A DNA stretch of 64,000 nucleotides from Spirosoma utsteinense (GCF_014282275.1 NZ_VFIA01000006.1:1-64000), one strand, 5' to 3'; shown: positions 50,875 to 63,371, numbered from the stretch's first letter. Notes: generated by a model from the letters alone, not told the origin. Numbers and translations are program-made.

Positions 50875-51435
50875 ATGATCGGCATACAGTGGTACGTCAT
50901 TCGGGCGGTGTCGGGACAGGAGAAGAAGATCAAATCCTATCTCGATAACGAGATTATCCGGCAAAAGTTGGACGAAGTAATTCCGCAGGTTTTAATCCCG
51001 GCGGAAAAGGTATACGAAATGCGCAACGGTAAGAAGCGCGTTCGGGAAAAATCATTTTTTCCTGGTTATATTCTGATTTCGGCTGATCTCGGCAATAATC
51101 GCGCGCTTGACATGATCCTGAATATGCCGGGCGTTTTAGGGTTTTTAGGTAATTCACAGGTTGGTACGACATCGAAGGTGCCGGTACCTCTGCGGGAAGC
51201 TGAAGTGAATCGGATTCTGGGTAAAGTAGAAGAAGAAACTCAGGAAGTTGCCACGAGTACGGTTGCTTACATACGTGGAGAATCCGTAAAAGTAGTTGAT
51301 GGACCCTTCGGCGGTTTCATTGGCACAGTAGAAGAAGTATTCGATGACCGCAAGAAATTGAACGTCGTCGTGAAGATATTTGGCCGGAATACTCCGGTAG
51401 AACTCAGTTACGCGCAAGTGGAGAAGGAAAGCTAA
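50875..51435 (+). CDS. nusG: Transcription termination/antitermination factor NusG
   Basis: 186 residues. The NGN domain starts IQWYVIRAVSGQEKKIKSYL and includes SFFPGYILI. The C-terminal KOW domain contains GESVKVVDGPFGGFIGTVEEV. NusG links RNA polymerase to Rho or the ribosome. It precedes rplK by 155 bases in the usual order; that spacer shows no strong terminator, so the operon is probably continuous. Confidence 0.97.
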   Translation: MIGIQWYVIRAVSGQEKKIKSYLDNEIIRQKLDEVIPQVLIPAEKVYEMRNGKKRVREKSFFPGYILISADLGNNRALDMILNMPGVLGFLGNSQVGTTSKVPVPLREAEVNRILGKVEEETQEVATSTVAYIRGESVKVVDGPFGGFIGTVEEVFDDRKKLNVVVKIFGRNTPVELSYAQVEKES

Positions 51436-51590
51436 GGGCAACCTAACTTTCTTTCAATCGGTCGGGCGTCTTATGCTTCCCTCAGGAGACAAACGGCCAC
51501 AACAAGTGGATTGGCATCGATGAGACTGGACTGTGAATGTGACGGATCATCCAGCAATCAGTAGGTAACAATCGCAAATTAATCAAGACA

Positions 51591-52034
51591 ATGGCAAAAG
51601 AAGTAGGTGGCTACGTAAAGCTGCAAGTCAAAGGCGGGCAAGCCAACCCCTCACCTCCAATCGGTCCGGCATTGGGTTCCAAGGGTTTGAATATCATGGA
51701 ATTCTGCAAGCAGTTCAATGGCCGTACGCAGGATAAGATGGGTACGGTGTTGCCAGTTCTGATTACGTATTACAAGGACAAGTCCTTTGATTTCGTAATT
51801 AAGACCCCGCCTGCACCAATTCTGCTGATGGAAGCGGCAAAGCTGAAAGGCGGCTCCGCTCAACCAAACCGGAACAAAGTTGGCACAGTATCGTGGGATC
51901 AAATTCGGACTATCGCGGAAACGAAGATGCCCGATTTGAATGCCTTTACGGTTGAGTCAGCAATGAAACAGGTGGCTGGTACAGCCCGCAGCATGGGAAT
52001 CACGGTGACGGGTGCAGCGCCATTCGAGAACTAA
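51591..52034 (+). CDS. rplK: Ribosomal protein L11
   Basis: 147 residues. The opening [24 protein letters not shown] is the L11 N-terminal hallmark, and the C-terminal rRNA-binding domain follows. L11 forms part of the GTPase-associated centre. The next gene, rplA, starts 25 bases later. Confidence 0.98.
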   Translation: MAKEVGGYVKLQVKGGQANPSPPIGPALGSKGLNIMEFCKQFNGRTQDKMGTVLPVLITYYKDKSFDFVIKTPPAPILLMEAAKLKGGSAQPNRNKVGTVSWDQIRTIAETKMPDLNAFTVESAMKQVAGTARSMGITVTGAAPFEN

Positions 52035-52059
52035 TAGACTTGCCGAGGCAAACACACAC

Positions 52060-52758
52060 ATGGCTAAGTTAACGAAAAAACAAAAGGAAGCTCAATCGAA
52101 GTACGACGCTTCTCAGGAATACTCGCTTGCGCAGGCAGCCGAGATTCTGAAGGAGATCTCGTTCACGAAATTCGATGCTTCCGTGGATATTGATGTCCGT
52201 CTGGGCGTTGATCCGCGTAAAGCCGACCAGATGGTACGTGGCGTTGCTACGTTACCCCATGGTACAGGTAAAACGGTTCGCGTTCTGGTGCTTTGCACAC
52301 CGGACAAGGAGAACGAAGCGAAAGAGGCTGGTGCTGATTTCGTGGGTCTAGATGACTACATTCAGAAAATCGAACAAGGCTGGACCGACATCGATGTGAT
52401 TATCACGATGCCGAACGTAATGGCTAAGGTTGGTCGTCTGGGTAAAGTACTGGGTCCACGTGGTCTGATGCCAAACCCTAAGTCGGGTACAGTTACACCC
52501 GATGTGGCTAAAGCCGTTCGTGAGGTGAAAGCCGGTAAAATCGACTTCAAAGTTGATAAAACGGGTATCATTCACACAAGTATTGGTAAAGTATCGTTCA
52601 CGCCGGATAAACTGGTTGAAAACGCGCAGGAAGTAATTGCAACGCTTATGCGTCTGAAGCCATCGTCGGCGAAAGGCACGTATGTAAAAACAATCTACCT
52701 GTCGAGCACAATGAGTCCAGGAGTAAACATCGACAAAGGCACGGTAGCCGGAATTTAA
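52060..52758 (+). CDS. rplA: Ribosomal protein L1
   Basis: 232 residues from [16 protein letters not shown]; an earlier in-frame ATG inside rplK is not used. [21 protein letters not shown] is the L1 signature. L1 binds 23S rRNA at the L1 stalk and often represses its own rplK-rplA mRNA. rplJ starts after 3 bases. Confidence 0.98.
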   Translation: MAKLTKKQKEAQSKYDASQEYSLAQAAEILKEISFTKFDASVDIDVRLGVDPRKADQMVRGVATLPHGTGKTVRVLVLCTPDKENEAKEAGADFVGLDDYIQKIEQGWTDIDVIITMPNVMAKVGRLGKVLGPRGLMPNPKSGTVTPDVAKAVREVKAGKIDFKVDKTGIIHTSIGKVSFTPDKLVENAQEVIATLMRLKPSSAKGTYVKTIYLSSTMSPGVNIDKGTVAGI

Positions 52759-52761
52759 GCC

Positions 52762-53292
52762 ATGAAGCGCGACGAAAAAGGAGCAATAATTGAGGAGTTG
52801 ACCGGCAAGTTCCAGTCGATTCCCTTCTTCTACATCACGGAAGCCAATGGCATGACGGTTGCTGAAACAAACAACCTCCGTCGGATGTGTTTTGAGCGGG
52901 GCATCGAGTACAAAGTGGTGAAGAACACCTTCATCAAAAAAGCACTCGAAACCCTCGAAGCGGATTTTTCTCCCTTCAACGATACGGTATTGCAAGGCCA
53001 GTCGGCGGTGATGTTTCACCCCAGCAATGGTAAAGCACCAGCAAAACTGATTAAAGAATTTCGCAAGACGAGTGACAAACTCCAACTGAAAGGCGCTTCT
53101 ATCGATAGTAGCTTATTCATTGGTGCAGACCAACTCGATACCCTCATCGCGCTGAAGAGCCGCGAGGAGTTGATTGGCGAAATCATTGGCTTGTTACAGT
53201 CACCTGCGAAAAATGTCATCTCGGCGTTGCAAGGTGGTGGCAACAAACTGGCTGGCATTCTCAAAACGCTGTCGGAGCGCGAGGAAGCCTAG
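52762..53292 (+). CDS. rplJ: Ribosomal protein L10
   Basis: 176 residues. MKRDEKGAIIEELTGKFQSIPFFYITEANGMT carries the N-terminal rRNA-binding domain, and the helical C-terminus holds L7/L12 dimers. The 3-base gap to rplA leaves no room for a separate L10 leader like that of E. coli, so autoregulation, if any, must use another site. Confidence 0.98.
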   Translation: MKRDEKGAIIEELTGKFQSIPFFYITEANGMTVAETNNLRRMCFERGIEYKVVKNTFIKKALETLEADFSPFNDTVLQGQSAVMFHPSNGKAPAKLIKEFRKTSDKLQLKGASIDSSLFIGADQLDTLIALKSREELIGEIIGLLQSPAKNVISALQGGGNKLAGILKTLSEREEA

Positions 53293-53395
53293 TATTGCGG
53301 ACATACTGTCTGACTATCCGATAAATAACTAATAAAGTGCAGACAAGATGTTTGCACTCCATCCAATTGTATCACAATCAAATAAGAATACTAAA

Positions 53396-53779
53396 ATGGC
53401 AGATTTGAAAGCGTTCGCTGAGCAGCTTGTAGGCCTAACGGTTAAAGAAGTTAACGAACTGGCTACCATCCTGAAAGACGAATATGGTATCGAGCCGGCT
53501 GCTGCGGCTCCTGTAATGATGGCCGGTGGTGGCGGTGGTGCTGATGCACCAGCAGCTGTTGCTGAGAAAACCTCATTCGACGTGGTTCTGAAGTCGGCTG
53601 GTGCCGCTAAGCTAGCCGTGGTGAAGTTGGTGAAAGATCTGACCGGTCTGGGTCTGAAAGAAGCCAAAGAACTAGTTGACACAGCACCGAAGCCGGTGAA
53701 AGAAGGTGTTAGCAAAGACGAGGCTGAAGCCCTGCGCAAACAACTCGAAGAAGCTGGTGCTGAAGTTGAAGTAAAGTAA
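53396..53779 (+). CDS. rplL: Ribosomal protein L7/L12
   Basis: 127 residues from [22 protein letters not shown]. An Ala/Gly-rich hinge (about 37-58) separates the dimerisation domain from the factor-binding domain, whose conserved [13 protein letters not shown] lies near residue 83. An earlier in-frame ATG in the 103-base spacer is not used. Confidence 0.98.
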   Translation: MADLKAFAEQLVGLTVKEVNELATILKDEYGIEPAAAAPVMMAGGGGGADAPAAVAEKTSFDVVLKSAGAAKLAVVKLVKDLTGLGLKEAKELVDTAPKPVKEGVSKDEAEALRKQLEEAGAEVEVK

Positions 53780-53801
53780 GCAAAAGCCCTTTTGTATATC
53801 G

Positions 53802-53858
53802 CTCCAGGCAGGGGAGGCCAGACCATCGTCTGGTCTTTTCCTGTTTGGAGACTTTTTT
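53802..53858 (+). terminator. Attenuator-like hairpin between rplL and rpoB
   Basis: 53802-53850 folds into a long hairpin with an inner perfect CCAGAC/GTCTGG stem and an outer arm rich in G-T pairs, followed by T6 at 53853-53858. It probably lets only part of transcription reach rpoB, as in the well-known rplL-rpoB attenuators. The rest of the 250-base gap shows nothing else clear. Confidence 0.65.
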
Positions 53859-54029
53859 GTCTATGCCCTTGCAAAAGACAAACTTATTCGTATTGCCTTA
53901 CGTTGTCTATTTACGCTCCACGGGTCGGGTGACGCCCGGAGCCTGAATGACCGCTTAGTTCGGGTACCGTTGCAACTCTCCGCAACGTACTCATGGTGAA
54001 CCGGTTACGCAACTAAACGAAACACAATC

Positions 54030-57000
54030 TTGGCTACAAACGCGAAAATCAGTACGCGCAAAAATTTTGCGACGATTCAGCCAGTGATTGGGTATCCTGA
54101 TTTTCTGGATATTCAAGTAAAATCCTTCAAAGATTTTTTCCAGCTTGACACCCCCTCCAACCAACGGTCGGAAGAAGGTCTGTTCAAGGTTTTTCAGGAA
54201 AACTTCCCAATTTCAGACTCTCGTGAGAATTTCAAACTGGAGTTCATCGATTATCTGGTCGATCCGCCGAAGTACTCAGTTGATGAGTCTATCGATCGGG
54301 GGTTGACGTATTCAGTGCCGCTGAAAGCTAAACTACGCTTATCCAACAATGATCCCGATAACGAGGATTTTGAAACGATCGAGCAGGAAGTGTTTTTGGG
54401 CAACATACCGTACATGACTGAGAAAGGCTCGTTTGTCATCAACGGTGCTGAACGGGTGATTGTTTCACAATTGCACCGCTCGCCGGGTGTGTTCTTCTCG
54501 ATGAGCAAACACACAAATGGTACCAAGCTGTACTCGGCGCGGATTATCCCGTTCAAGGGCTCATGGATCGAGTTCTCAACGGATGTAAACAACGTTATGT
54601 ATGCGTACATTGACCGGAAGAAGAAATTTCCGGTTACAACGCTGTTGCGGGCTATTGGATATGGTTCGGACAAAGACATTCTTGATTTGTTCGGCCTGTC
54701 GGAAGAAGTACCTGCAACGCCTGCAAACCTGAAAAAAGCCATTGGTCGTCGTCTTGCTGCCCGGGTGCTGAAAACCTGGACGGAAGATTTCGTAGATGAG
54801 GATACAGGTGAAGTGGTCTCTATTAGCCGGAATGAAGTGCTCCTGGAGCGTGATTCGGCTATCAAGGCAGATGATATCGATGTAATTACAGAGTCGGGAC
54901 AGAAGTCGGTCATCCTGCATAAGGAGGACATGAATATGGCCGATTACAATATCATCTACAATACGCTGCAAAAAGATAGTTCCAACTCGGAGAAAGAGGC
55001 TGTGGAACAGATCTACCGGCAGCTTCGGAATGCTGATGCCCCTGATGAGCAGGCTGCTCGTGAAATTATTCAGAGCCTGTTCTTTTCAGATAAGCGTTAT
55101 GACCTTGGTGATGTTGGCCGCTATCGGATCAACAAGAAGCTGGGTCTCGACATTTCATCTGAAATGAAGGTACTCACCACACTCGATATCGTGTGTATCG
55201 TGAAGTACCTGATCGGACTAATCAACTCGAAAGCTGTTGTCGATGATATTGACCACCTGAGCAACCGGCGTGTTCGGACTGTGGGTGAGCAATTGTACTC
55301 TCAGTTTGGTGTTGGCCTTGCCCGTATGGCACGGACAATCAAAGAACGTATGAACGTTCGGGACAATGAGGACTTCAAACCTGTTGACCTGATCAATGCC
55401 CGGACACTGTCCTCGGTTATCAATTCATTCTTTGGTACCAATCAGCTGTCGCAGTTCATGGACCAAACCAATCCGTTGGCCGAGGTGACGCACAAGCGTC
55501 GTATGTCGGCACTCGGACCTGGTGGTCTGTCGCGGGAGCGCGCTGGTTTTGAAGTTCGTGACGTACACTATACTCACTACGGTCGGTTGTGTACGATCGA
55601 GACCCCGGAAGGTCCGAACATTGGTCTGATCTCATCGCTTTGCGTCTATGCTAAAATCAATAGCATGGGCTTCATTGAAACACCTTATCGCATCATTGAA
55701 AACGGTAAGGTATCGATGGATAAGCCGGTCATGTACCTGACGGCTGAAGAGGAAGACACGCACTATATCGCGCAGGCAAATGCAGGCATCGACAAGAAAG
55801 GTAACTTCATGGTCGATAAGCTGAAAGCCCGTTTTGAAGGTGACTTCCCGATTGCTGAGCCACAGAATGTAACTTTCATGGACATTGCCCCCAACCAGAT
55901 TGTGTCGGTGGCCGCGTCGATGATTCCATTCCTTGAACACGATGATGCTAACCGTGCCCTGATGGGTTCGAACATGCAACGTCAGGCTGTGCCGTTACTT
56001 CGTCCTGAAGCGCCAATTGTAGGCACAGGTTTGGAAGGGCGCGTAGCTGTCGATTCCCGGACGCTGGTTATTGCAGAAGCAGATGGTACGGTTGAGTTTG
56101 TTGACTCAACGAAGATTATTGTCCGGTACATGCTCGATGATGATCAATTGGCTATATCGTTTGACGAAGATCGCAAGACCTATAATCTGATCAAGTTCCG
56201 CCGGACTAACCAGGACACATGCATCAACATCAAGCCAACTGTGCTGAAAGGCCAGAAGGTGAAGAAAGGGGATGTATTATGTGAAGGGTATGCCACCCAG
56301 GCGGGTGAACTGGCCTTGGGCCGGAACATGAAAGTTGCTTTCATGCCTTGGCAGGGTTACAACTTCGAGGATGCTATCGTGATTTCGGAGCGCGTTGTGC
56401 GCGAAGATATTTTCACATCGATCCATATTGAAGAGTTCGAACTGGAAGTTCGTGATACGAAGCGGGGCGAAGAGGAGTTGACCTCGGAGATTCCAAACGT
56501 AAGCGAAGAAACTGTTCGTAACCTCGATGAAAGCGGTATTGTTCGCGTGGGTACGGAAGTGAAAGAAGGCGATATCCTGATCGGTAAGATTACACCAAAG
56601 GGAGAAAGCGATCCGACACCGGAAGAAAAACTGCTGCGTGCCATCTTCGGTGACAAAGCTGGTGACGTGAAGGATGCTTCTAAAAAAGCACCACCATCGT
56701 TAAAGGGTATTGTTATCGACACGAAGTTATTTGCGCGCCCGGCCAAAGAAGACCGGGGTAAGCACAAAGACGAAGTGAAAGTGCTGATGAAGCGGTACGG
56801 ACGTGAGTTAAATGACTTCCGGACCCGTATGATCGACAAAATAGTTGACCTGCTGGATGGCAAAACCACCCAGGGTGTCAAGCACAAATTTGGCGATGAG
56901 GTAGTTAGTAAAGGCGTCAAGTTCTCCCGTAAAAACATTACAGAGAATCTGTTTCCCGATAAGAACAACTACCGCGACGAAAGCACGTATGCTGTTCCCG

Positions 57001-57899
57001 AAGAAGCCAATCTGTTATCAGATCTGAACCTCGAAGGATGGACAGACGATGAGAAACTGAACGGTATGATTGTTTCTTTAATAAAGAACTACAATAACCG
57101 TCGCAGCGAAATAACCGGCCGGTTCAAGCGGGAGCGGTTTGCCCTTGAAGTGGGTGACGAACTACCAGCAGGTATCGTAAAACTAGCCAAGGTGTATATC
57201 GCCAAAAAGCGCAAGCTGAAGGTAGGGGACAAGATGGCTGGTCGTCACGGAAACAAAGGGGTTGTTGCCCGTATCGTTCGTGATGAAGATATGCCGTTCC
57301 TCGAAGACGGAACAAAAGTGGATATCGTTCTGAATCCTCTTGGCGTACCGTCCCGGATGAACCTGGGTCAGATCTATGAAACGGTGCTTGCCTGGGCGGG
57401 TCAGAAGCTGAACCGTAAATATGCAACGCCAATTTTCGATGGCGCAACGGAGCAGCAGGTTGCCGATGAGCTGGACGAAGCAGGTTTGCCTTCTTTTGGC
57501 CGGACGTACCTTTACAATGGCCTGACGGGTGAACGTTTCGATCAGTCGGTAACAGTTGGTATCATTTACATGCTCAAACTGGGCCACCTGGTAGACGACA
57601 AGATGCACGCCCGTTCGATTGGACCCTACTCGCTCATCACGCAGCAGCCGCTGGGTGGTAAGGCACAGTTTGGTGGTCAGCGTTTCGGGGAGATGGAGGT
57701 ATGGGCGCTCGAAGCGTTTGGTGCTTCACACATCTTACAGGAAATTTTGACGGTGAAATCAGATGACGTTGTTGGACGTGCGAAGGCATACGAGGCTATT
57801 GTGAAAGGTGAAAACCTGCCGAAGCCTAACATTCCTGAATCGTTCAACGTACTGGTTCACGAGCTACGTGGTTTAGCACTTGAAATTACGTTAGAGTAA
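54030..57899 (+). CDS. rpoB: RNA polymerase beta subunit
   Basis: 1289 residues, the expected length for Bacteroidota. The rifampicin region contains [24 protein letters not shown], and [11 protein letters not shown] with [14 protein letters not shown] near the end are highly conserved. The start is TTG at 54030: no ATG is in frame upstream before a stop, and the first internal Met lies deep in the protein. rpoC follows 104 bases later. Confidence 0.98.
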   Translation: MATNAKISTRKNFATIQPVIGYPDFLDIQVKSFKDFFQLDTPSNQRSEEGLFKVFQENFPISDSRENFKLEFIDYLVDPPKYSVDESIDRGLTYSVPLKAKLRLSNNDPDNEDFETIEQEVFLGNIPYMTEKGSFVINGAERVIVSQLHRSPGVFFSMSKHTNGTKLYSARIIPFKGSWIEFSTDVNNVMYAYIDRKKKFPVTTLLRAIGYGSDKDILDLFGLSEEVPATPANLKKAIGRRLAARVLKTWTEDFVDEDTGEVVSISRNEVLLERDSAIKADDIDVITESGQKSVILHKEDMNMADYNIIYNTLQKDSSNSEKEAVEQIYRQLRNADAPDEQAAREIIQSLFFSDKRYDLGDVGRYRINKKLGLDISSEMKVLTTLDIVCIVKYLIGLINSKAVVDDIDHLSNRRVRTVGEQLYSQFGVGLARMARTIKERMNVRDNEDFKPVDLINARTLSSVINSFFGTNQLSQFMDQTNPLAEVTHKRRMSALGPGGLSRERAGFEVRDVHYTHYGRLCTIETPEGPNIGLISSLCVYAKINSMGFIETPYRIIENGKVSMDKPVMYLTAEEEDTHYIAQANAGIDKKGNFMVDKLKARFEGDFPIAEPQNVTFMDIAPNQIVSVAASMIPFLEHDDANRALMGSNMQRQAVPLLRPEAPIVGTGLEGRVAVDSRTLVIAEADGTVEFVDSTKIIVRYMLDDDQLAISFDEDRKTYNLIKFRRTNQDTCINIKPTVLKGQKVKKGDVLCEGYATQAGELALGRNMKVAFMPWQGYNFEDAIVISERVVREDIFTSIHIEEFELEVRDTKRGEEELTSEIPNVSEETVRNLDESGIVRVGTEVKEGDILIGKITPKGESDPTPEEKLLRAIFGDKAGDVKDASKKAPPSLKGIVIDTKLFARPAKEDRGKHKDEVKVLMKRYGRELNDFRTRMIDKIVDLLDGKTTQGVKHKFGDEVVSKGVKFSRKNITENLFPDKNNYRDESTYAVPEEANLLSDLNLEGWTDDEKLNGMIVSLIKNYNNRRSEITGRFKRERFALEVGDELPAGIVKLAKVYIAKKRKLKVGDKMAGRHGNKGVVARIVRDEDMPFLEDGTKVDIVLNPLGVPSRMNLGQIYETVLAWAGQKLNRKYATPIFDGATEQQVADELDEAGLPSFGRTYLYNGLTGERFDQSVTVGIIYMLKLGHLVDDKMHARSIGPYSLITQQPLGGKAQFGGQRFGEMEVWALEAFGASHILQEILTVKSDDVVGRAKAYEAIVKGENLPKPNIPESFNVLVHELRGLALEITLE

Positions 57900-57916
57900 G
57901 GAGAACGGAGGAAAGC

Positions 57917-57976
57917 GAGGAAGGAGAAAAGGGCAACCTTTAAATCCTTCCTCCCTTTTCTCCTTCCTCCCTTTTC
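57917..57976. repeat. Purine/pyrimidine repeats in the rpoB-rpoC spacer
   Basis: GAGGAAGGAGAAAAGGG (57917-57933) pairs perfectly with 57953-57969 (17 bp, 19-base loop). The right side is also a direct repeat of a 16-mer, 57945-57960 and 57961-57976. It fills most of the 104-base spacer and has no T-run. Confidence 0.8.
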
Positions 57977-58003
57977 TCCATTTTATAATTAAATCTCCAA
58001 CCA

Positions 58004-61000
58004 ATGTCGTTCAAAAAGAACAAGAAACTCAACAGCGACTTTGCCACTGTAACCATCAGTCTGGCATCGCCCGAGTCCATTCTGGAGAGTTCCTACGGCG
58101 AGGTGACGCAGCCGGAGACAATCAACTACCGGACCTATAAACCCGAGATGGGCGGCTTGTTCTGCGAGCGCATCTTCGGACCCGTGAAGGACTGGGAGTG
58201 TCACTGTGGTAAATACAAGCGGATTCGCTACAAAGGCATTATCTGCGACCGCTGTGGGGTAGAGGTGACCGAGAAGAAGGTACGCCGGGAGCGTATGGGC
58301 CACATCGAATTAGTGGTGCCCGTTGCGCATATCTGGTACTTCCGTAGCTTACCGAATAAAATTGGTTATCTGCTCGGACTTTCGACCAAGAAACTCGACC
58401 AGATCATTTATTACGAGCGGTACATCGTGGTACAGCCCGGTATAAAAGCCGAGGATGGTATCAACCAGCTGGACTTCCTGACGGAAGACGAGTACCTCGA
58501 CATTATTGACAAACTGCCAGGCAACAACCAACACCTCGACGATAAAGACCCAAATAAATTCATCGCGAAGATGGGGGCTGAGTCGCTTGAGATGCTGCTC
58601 TCGCGCGTTAACCTCGATGAACTGTCATACTCACTGCGTCACGCAGCAGCTACTGACACATCGCAGCAACGTAAGGCTGAGGCTCTGAAGCGGTTGAAAG
58701 TTGTTGAAGCATTCCGGGAGGCTAACGGCCGTATTGAGAACCGTCCCGAGTGGATGATCATCAAGATGGTGCCGGTTATTCCACCTGAGCTGCGCCCGCT
58801 CGTCCCCCTGGACGGTGGCCGGTTTGCTACGTCCGACCTGAATGACCTGTATCGTCGGGTTATCATTCGGAACAACCGTCTCAAGCGTTTGATCGAAATC
58901 AAAGCGCCGGAAGTAATTCTGCGTAATGAAAAGCGGATGTTGCAGGAAGCTGTCGATTCGCTCTTCGACAACTCGCGGAAAGTGAATGCCGTCCGTTCGG
59001 AAGGTAACCGGGCACTGAAGTCACTGTCCGACATGCTGAAGGGTAAGCAAGGCCGTTTCCGGCAGAACCTGCTCGGTAAGCGTGTCGATTACTCGGGTCG
59101 TTCGGTAATCGTGGTTGGTCCTGAACTGAAGCTGCACGAGTGTGGCTTGCCGAAGGATATGGCTGCTGAGCTGTTCAAACCGTTCGTTATCCGTAAGCTT
59201 ATTGAGCGGGGTATCGTAAAAACGGTGAAATCGGCGAAGAAGATCGTTGATCGGAAAGACCCGGTTATCTGGGACATTCTGGAGAACGTACTGAAAGGTC
59301 ACCCTGTTCTGCTGAACCGGGCACCAACGCTTCACCGTTTGGGTATTCAGGCTTTCCAGCCAAAACTCATTGAAGGTAAAGCTATTCAGCTGCACCCACT
59401 CGTTTGTACCGCCTTCAACGCTGACTTTGACGGTGACCAGATGGCCGTTCACGTGCCGCTTGGTCAGGAAGCCGTGCTTGAAGCGTCGTTGCTGATGCTG
59501 GCGTCGCATAACATTCTGAACCCTGCCAACGGTGCACCGATTACGGTACCATCGCAGGACATGGTTCTTGGCTTGTATTATGTGACGAAAGGCCGTAAGA
59601 GCATTCCTGAATACCCTATCTCGGGCGAAGGGATGATTTTTTACGGTGCCGAAGAGGTCATTATTGCCATGAACGAAGGCAAGGTTTCCAAACACGCTAA
59701 CATTAAGTGCCGGGTTAAGGTCCGGGACGAAAATGGTGAGCTGGTTTTCAAACTGATCGAGACGGTTGCCGGCCGGTTGCTGTTCAACCAGGCTGTACCA
59801 GAAGAAGTAGGCTATATCAATGAACTGCTCACGAAGAAGAAGCTGCAGCAGATTATTGCGCTGATCTTTAAGATTTCGGGAGGAGCTCGTACTGCTCAAT
59901 TCCTTGATGAGATTAAGGAGCTTGGTTTCCAGATGGCGTTTAAAGGTGGCTTGTCCATCGGTTTGAGCGACGTCATGATTCCAGATGCCAAACAAGGACT
60001 GGTCAACGAAGCGAAAGCAGAAGTGCAGACGGTTTGGGATAACTACCTGATGGGTCTTATCACAGAAAATGAGCGTTATAATCAGGTTATCGATATCTGG
60101 ACGCGGGTTAACTCGCGCCTGACCGAGACGCTGATGAAACAGCTTGAAGCAGACCAGGGTGGGTTCAACTCAATCTATATGATGATGCACTCGGGTGCCC
60201 GTGGTTCCCGTGAGCAGATTCGTCAGTTGGGTGGTATGCGGGGCCTGATGGCCAAGCCGCAGAAAAACCTGCAAGGTTCCGTTGGCGAGATCATTGAAAA
60301 CCCAATCCTTTCGAACTTCAAAGAAGGTCTTGACGTATTGGAGTACTTTATCTCAACACACGGTGCCCGGAAAGGTCTGGCCGATACAGCCTTGAAAACG
60401 GCCGATGCCGGTTACCTGACCCGCCGTTTGCATGACGTAGCGCAGGATGTTATCATCAGCGAAGACGATTGTGGGACGTTGCGTGGCCTACAGGTGTCGG
60501 CGTTGAAAGACAACGAGGATATCGTTGAACCGCTGTCAGAACGTATCCTGGGCCGTACTACCGTTCATGATATCTACGATCCGCTGCTGAAAGATGAAGC
60601 AGGCAAGCCTGTACTGATCGTTGCTTCGGGCGACCTGATTACGGAGGAAGTAGCCGCACATATTGATGAAACGGCTATCGAAACCGTCGAAATCCGTTCG
60701 GTACTGACTTGCGAGTCGCGGCAGGGCGTTTGCGCCAAGTGCTACGGTCGCAACCTGGCTTCGGGTCGGATGGTCGACATCGGTGAAGCGGTGGGTGTAA
60801 TTGCCTCCCAGTCGATTGGTGAACCGGGTACGCAGTTAACGCTGCGCACGTTCCACGTAGGTGGTACAGCGTCCAACATTGCTGTTGATGCGTCGATCAA
60901 AGCCAAGTTTGACGGACTTATTGAGTTCGAAGAAATGCGGATGGTTGAGTCGCAGGACAACGAAGGAAATCCTCAGACGGTTGTAATGGGCCGTTCAGGT

Positions 61001-62371
61001 GAAATCCGGATCGTGAATCCAAACGACCGCAACACGGTGCTGATCAGCAATAACGTACCATACGGCGCATTCTTGCGGGTTAAAGACGGAGACACGGTGA
61101 AAAAGGGCGACGATATCTGCGCCTGGGATCCTTATAACGCCGTTATCCTTTCTGAACTGACAGGTACCCTGAATTTCAACGCTGTAGAAGATGGTATCAC
61201 GTACCGTGAGGAGTTCGACGAACAGACGGGCTTCCAGGAGAAAGTGATCATTGAAACCCGTGATAAAGCCAAGAACCCGGCTATCGTTGTCAATGGCACC
61301 AGCACATTGCTGTTGCACCTCGACGAAACCGGAAACGGTCAGTTGCAGAAGAGCTACAACCTGCCTGTTGGCTCACGTCTGGTGGTGAAAGAAGGGCAAG
61401 CGATCAAAGCCGGTCAGCCATTGGCAAAGATTCCGCGTAACGTGGGTAAAACCCGCGACATTACGGGTGGTCTGCCACGGGTAACGGAGTTGTTCGAAGC
61501 CCGGAACCCGTCTAATCCAGCTGTGGTAAGCGAAATCGATGGTGTAGTAACCTATGGTGCCATCAAACGCGGTAACCGCGAAATCTTCATCGAGTCGAAA
61601 GACGGAACGAAGAAGAAGTACCTCGTTCCGCTGTCGAAGTTTATCCTGGTACAGGACAATGACTTTGTACGGGCTGGTGCTCCGCTTTCTGACGGTGCCA
61701 TTACACCGAGTGACATTCTGGCCATCAAAGGTCCGACGGCCGTTCAGGAGTATCTGGTAAATGAAATTCAGGAAGTGTACCGTTTGCAGGGTGTGAAAAT
61801 CAACGACAAACACATCGAAGCCATTGTTCGGCAGATGATGCAGAAAGTTGAGATCATCGATTCGGGCGACACGAATTTCCTCGAAGGGCAGGTTGTTGAT
61901 AAGTGGTCGTTCCGCGAAGAAAACGATAAGATGCTTGATGCCAAAGTTGTAATGGATGCCGGCGATTCAGAGAATCTGAAGCCAGGTATGATCGTTACGA
62001 CCCGTCGTCTGCGCGATGAGAACTCCAGTCTGAAACGTCGTGATATGGCCCTCGTGACCGTTCGTGATGCAATGGCAGCGGTTTCTCAGCCAACGCTGAT
62101 GGGTATCACGCAGTCGTCACTCGGTACAGACAGCTTCATATCGGCCGCTTCGTTCCAGGAAACGACGAAGGTGTTGAGCGAAGCGTCGATCCGGGGTAAG
62201 CGCGACGTCCTCGATGGTCTGAAAGAAAACGTTATCGTTGGTCACCTGATTCCAGCCGGTACAGGATTGCGTCGTTACCAAACTGCAATCATTGGATCGA
62301 AGGAAGAACTGGAAACGATCACCGAGTCGAAAGAGCAGTTTGCCCGCAGCAAGAAAAAAGCTACGGTTTAA
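58004..62371 (+). CDS. rpoC: RNA polymerase beta' subunit
   Basis: 1455 residues. The N-terminal zinc site has [22 protein letters not shown], and the catalytic Mg site is Asp474, Asp476 and Asp478 in NADFDGDQ. The second zinc region contains [16 protein letters not shown]. The subunit completes the polymerase core with RpoB. A strong hairpin follows the stop and ends the ribosomal-polymerase operon. Confidence 0.98.
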   Translation: MSFKKNKKLNSDFATVTISLASPESILESSYGEVTQPETINYRTYKPEMGGLFCERIFGPVKDWECHCGKYKRIRYKGIICDRCGVEVTEKKVRRERMGHIELVVPVAHIWYFRSLPNKIGYLLGLSTKKLDQIIYYERYIVVQPGIKAEDGINQLDFLTEDEYLDIIDKLPGNNQHLDDKDPNKFIAKMGAESLEMLLSRVNLDELSYSLRHAAATDTSQQRKAEALKRLKVVEAFREANGRIENRPEWMIIKMVPVIPPELRPLVPLDGGRFATSDLNDLYRRVIIRNNRLKRLIEIKAPEVILRNEKRMLQEAVDSLFDNSRKVNAVRSEGNRALKSLSDMLKGKQGRFRQNLLGKRVDYSGRSVIVVGPELKLHECGLPKDMAAELFKPFVIRKLIERGIVKTVKSAKKIVDRKDPVIWDILENVLKGHPVLLNRAPTLHRLGIQAFQPKLIEGKAIQLHPLVCTAFNADFDGDQMAVHVPLGQEAVLEASLLMLASHNILNPANGAPITVPSQDMVLGLYYVTKGRKSIPEYPISGEGMIFYGAEEVIIAMNEGKVSKHANIKCRVKVRDENGELVFKLIETVAGRLLFNQAVPEEVGYINELLTKKKLQQIIALIFKISGGARTAQFLDEIKELGFQMAFKGGLSIGLSDVMIPDAKQGLVNEAKAEVQTVWDNYLMGLITENERYNQVIDIWTRVNSRLTETLMKQLEADQGGFNSIYMMMHSGARGSREQIRQLGGMRGLMAKPQKNLQGSVGEIIENPILSNFKEGLDVLEYFISTHGARKGLADTALKTADAGYLTRRLHDVAQDVIISEDDCGTLRGLQVSALKDNEDIVEPLSERILGRTTVHDIYDPLLKDEAGKPVLIVASGDLITEEVAAHIDETAIETVEIRSVLTCESRQGVCAKCYGRNLASGRMVDIGEAVGVIASQSIGEPGTQLTLRTFHVGGTASNIAVDASIKAKFDGLIEFEEMRMVESQDNEGNPQTVVMGRSGEIRIVNPNDRNTVLISNNVPYGAFLRVKDGDTVKKGDDICAWDPYNAVILSELTGTLNFNAVEDGITYREEFDEQTGFQEKVIIETRDKAKNPAIVVNGTSTLLLHLDETGNGQLQKSYNLPVGSRLVVKEGQAIKAGQPLAKIPRNVGKTRDITGGLPRVTELFEARNPSNPAVVSEIDGVVTYGAIKRGNREIFIESKDGTKKKYLVPLSKFILVQDNDFVRAGAPLSDGAITPSDILAIKGPTAVQEYLVNEIQEVYRLQGVKINDKHIEAIVRQMMQKVEIIDSGDTNFLEGQVVDKWSFREENDKMLDAKVVMDAGDSENLKPGMIVTTRRLRDENSSLKRRDMALVTVRDAMAAVSQPTLMGITQSSLGTDSFISAASFQETTKVLSEASIRGKRDVLDGLKENVIVGHLIPAGTGLRRYQTAIIGSKEELETITESKEQFARSKKKATV

Positions 62372-62393
62372 AATGCCTTATACATTGAATGAT

Positions 62394-62430
62394 AAAAACG
62401 CCCCGGCCAGTGATGGTTGGGGCGTTTTTT
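62394..62430 (+). terminator. Terminator after rpoC
   Basis: A GC-rich hairpin (AACGCCCCGGCCA with TGGTTGGGGCGTT, two G-T pairs) followed by T-rich sequence, 23 bases after the rpoC stop. Confidence 0.85.
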
Positions 62431-62460
62431 GATAGCTAATCTTGTTAAAAAAACGCCTGT

Positions 62461-62787
62461 ATGACTCCTCCTCCACAACAAAACCCCGAGAATTCAATTG
62501 ACGTAGAATTGAGTGAAGAAATCGCTGAAGGAACGTATGCAAACCTGGCTATGATTGCCCATTCGAATAGTGAGTTTATCCTGGACTTCATCCGACTGAT
62601 GCCAGGTGTTCCTAAGGCAAAAGTTAAAGCCCGCATCATTCTGACTCCTGAACATGCTAAACGACTTCTGGAGGCTCTTCGCGAAAATATTAGTCGGTTT
62701 GAGGAAGCTTATGGAGACATAAGTAATCCGACAGATACTTTTCGCTTCCCGAGTGGTGGGTTTGGTGGTCCAGTAGGGCAGGCGTAA
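62461..62787 (+). CDS. DUF3467 protein
   Basis: 108 residues. The family core is IDVELSEEIAEGTYANLAMIAHSNSEFILDFIRLMPG, then AKVKARIILTPEHAKRLLEALRENI. DUF3467 proteins are small, soluble and of unknown function, and in Bacteroidota often sit between rpoC and rpsL, as here. It starts 31 bases after the rpoC terminator hairpin, so it either has its own promoter or depends on read-through. The Gly-rich tail is unstructured. Confidence 0.9.
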   Translation: MTPPPQQNPENSIDVELSEEIAEGTYANLAMIAHSNSEFILDFIRLMPGVPKAKVKARIILTPEHAKRLLEALRENISRFEEAYGDISNPTDTFRFPSGGFGGPVGQA

Positions 62788-62863
62788 AAAGAAGGAGCAT
62801 GACCAGCCAGGTCAATGGAGCCATATACTCCTCTGTATCTTCTAAATACTTGCCAGTTAAGCC

Positions 62864-62893
62864 TTGGCATACGTTTTATTTTCCGTATCTTTG
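62864..62893 (+). promoter_or_regulatory. Promoter of the rpsL-rpsG unit
   Basis: TTG (62864-62866), 19 bases, then TATCTTTG (62886-62893), 47 bases before the rpsL ATG. Confidence 0.75.
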
Positions 62894-62939
62894 CACCTCA
62901 AATTTCGGGAAGACTGTTTTTTCGTAAACTAATTTAATA

Positions 62940-63371
62940 ATGCCTACCATACAACAATTGGTGCGCAAGGGACGTGAGAAACTGGTCGACAAATCGAAGT
63001 CGCCAGCTTTGGATTCCTGCCCACAACGTCGGGGCGTATGCACACGTGTGTATACGACGACACCGAAGAAGCCAAACTCGGCGCTTCGTAAAGTTGCCCG
63101 GGTTCGTCTGACGAACGGCCGGGAAGTAAACGCATACATTCCGGGTGAAGGCCACAACCTGCAGGAGCACTCAATCGTGCTGATTCGCGGTGGTCGGGTA
63201 AAAGACCTTCCGGGTGTACGTTATCACATTGTTCGGGGTGCCTTGGATACAGCCGGCGTAAGCGGTCGTTTGCAGAGCCGCTCGAAATACGGCGCTAAGC
63301 GTCCGAAGCCAGGCCAGGCTCCGGTAAAAGGTGGCAAAGGTGCACCACCAGCAAAAGGCAAGAAAAAGTAA
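62940..63371 (+). CDS. rpsL: Ribosomal protein S12
   Basis: 143 residues. The decoding-site residues lie in [17 protein letters not shown] and [28 protein letters not shown]; Lys of KKPN (streptomycin site) is unchanged. The last 20 residues form a Lys/Gly/Pro-rich extension beyond the core, as in several Bacteroidota. rpsG follows. Confidence 0.98.
   Translation: MPTIQQLVRKGREKLVDKSKSPALDSCPQRRGVCTRVYTTTPKKPNSALRKVARVRLTNGREVNAYIPGEGHNLQEHSIVLIRGGRVKDLPGVRYHIVRGALDTAGVSGRLQSRSKYGAKRPKPGQAPVKGGKGAPPAKGKKK

Noticed and set aside
59021-59995. Minus-strand open frame of 324 codons inside rpoC
   Set aside because: Shadow of rpoC, caused by codon bias; no motif, no plausible start context.
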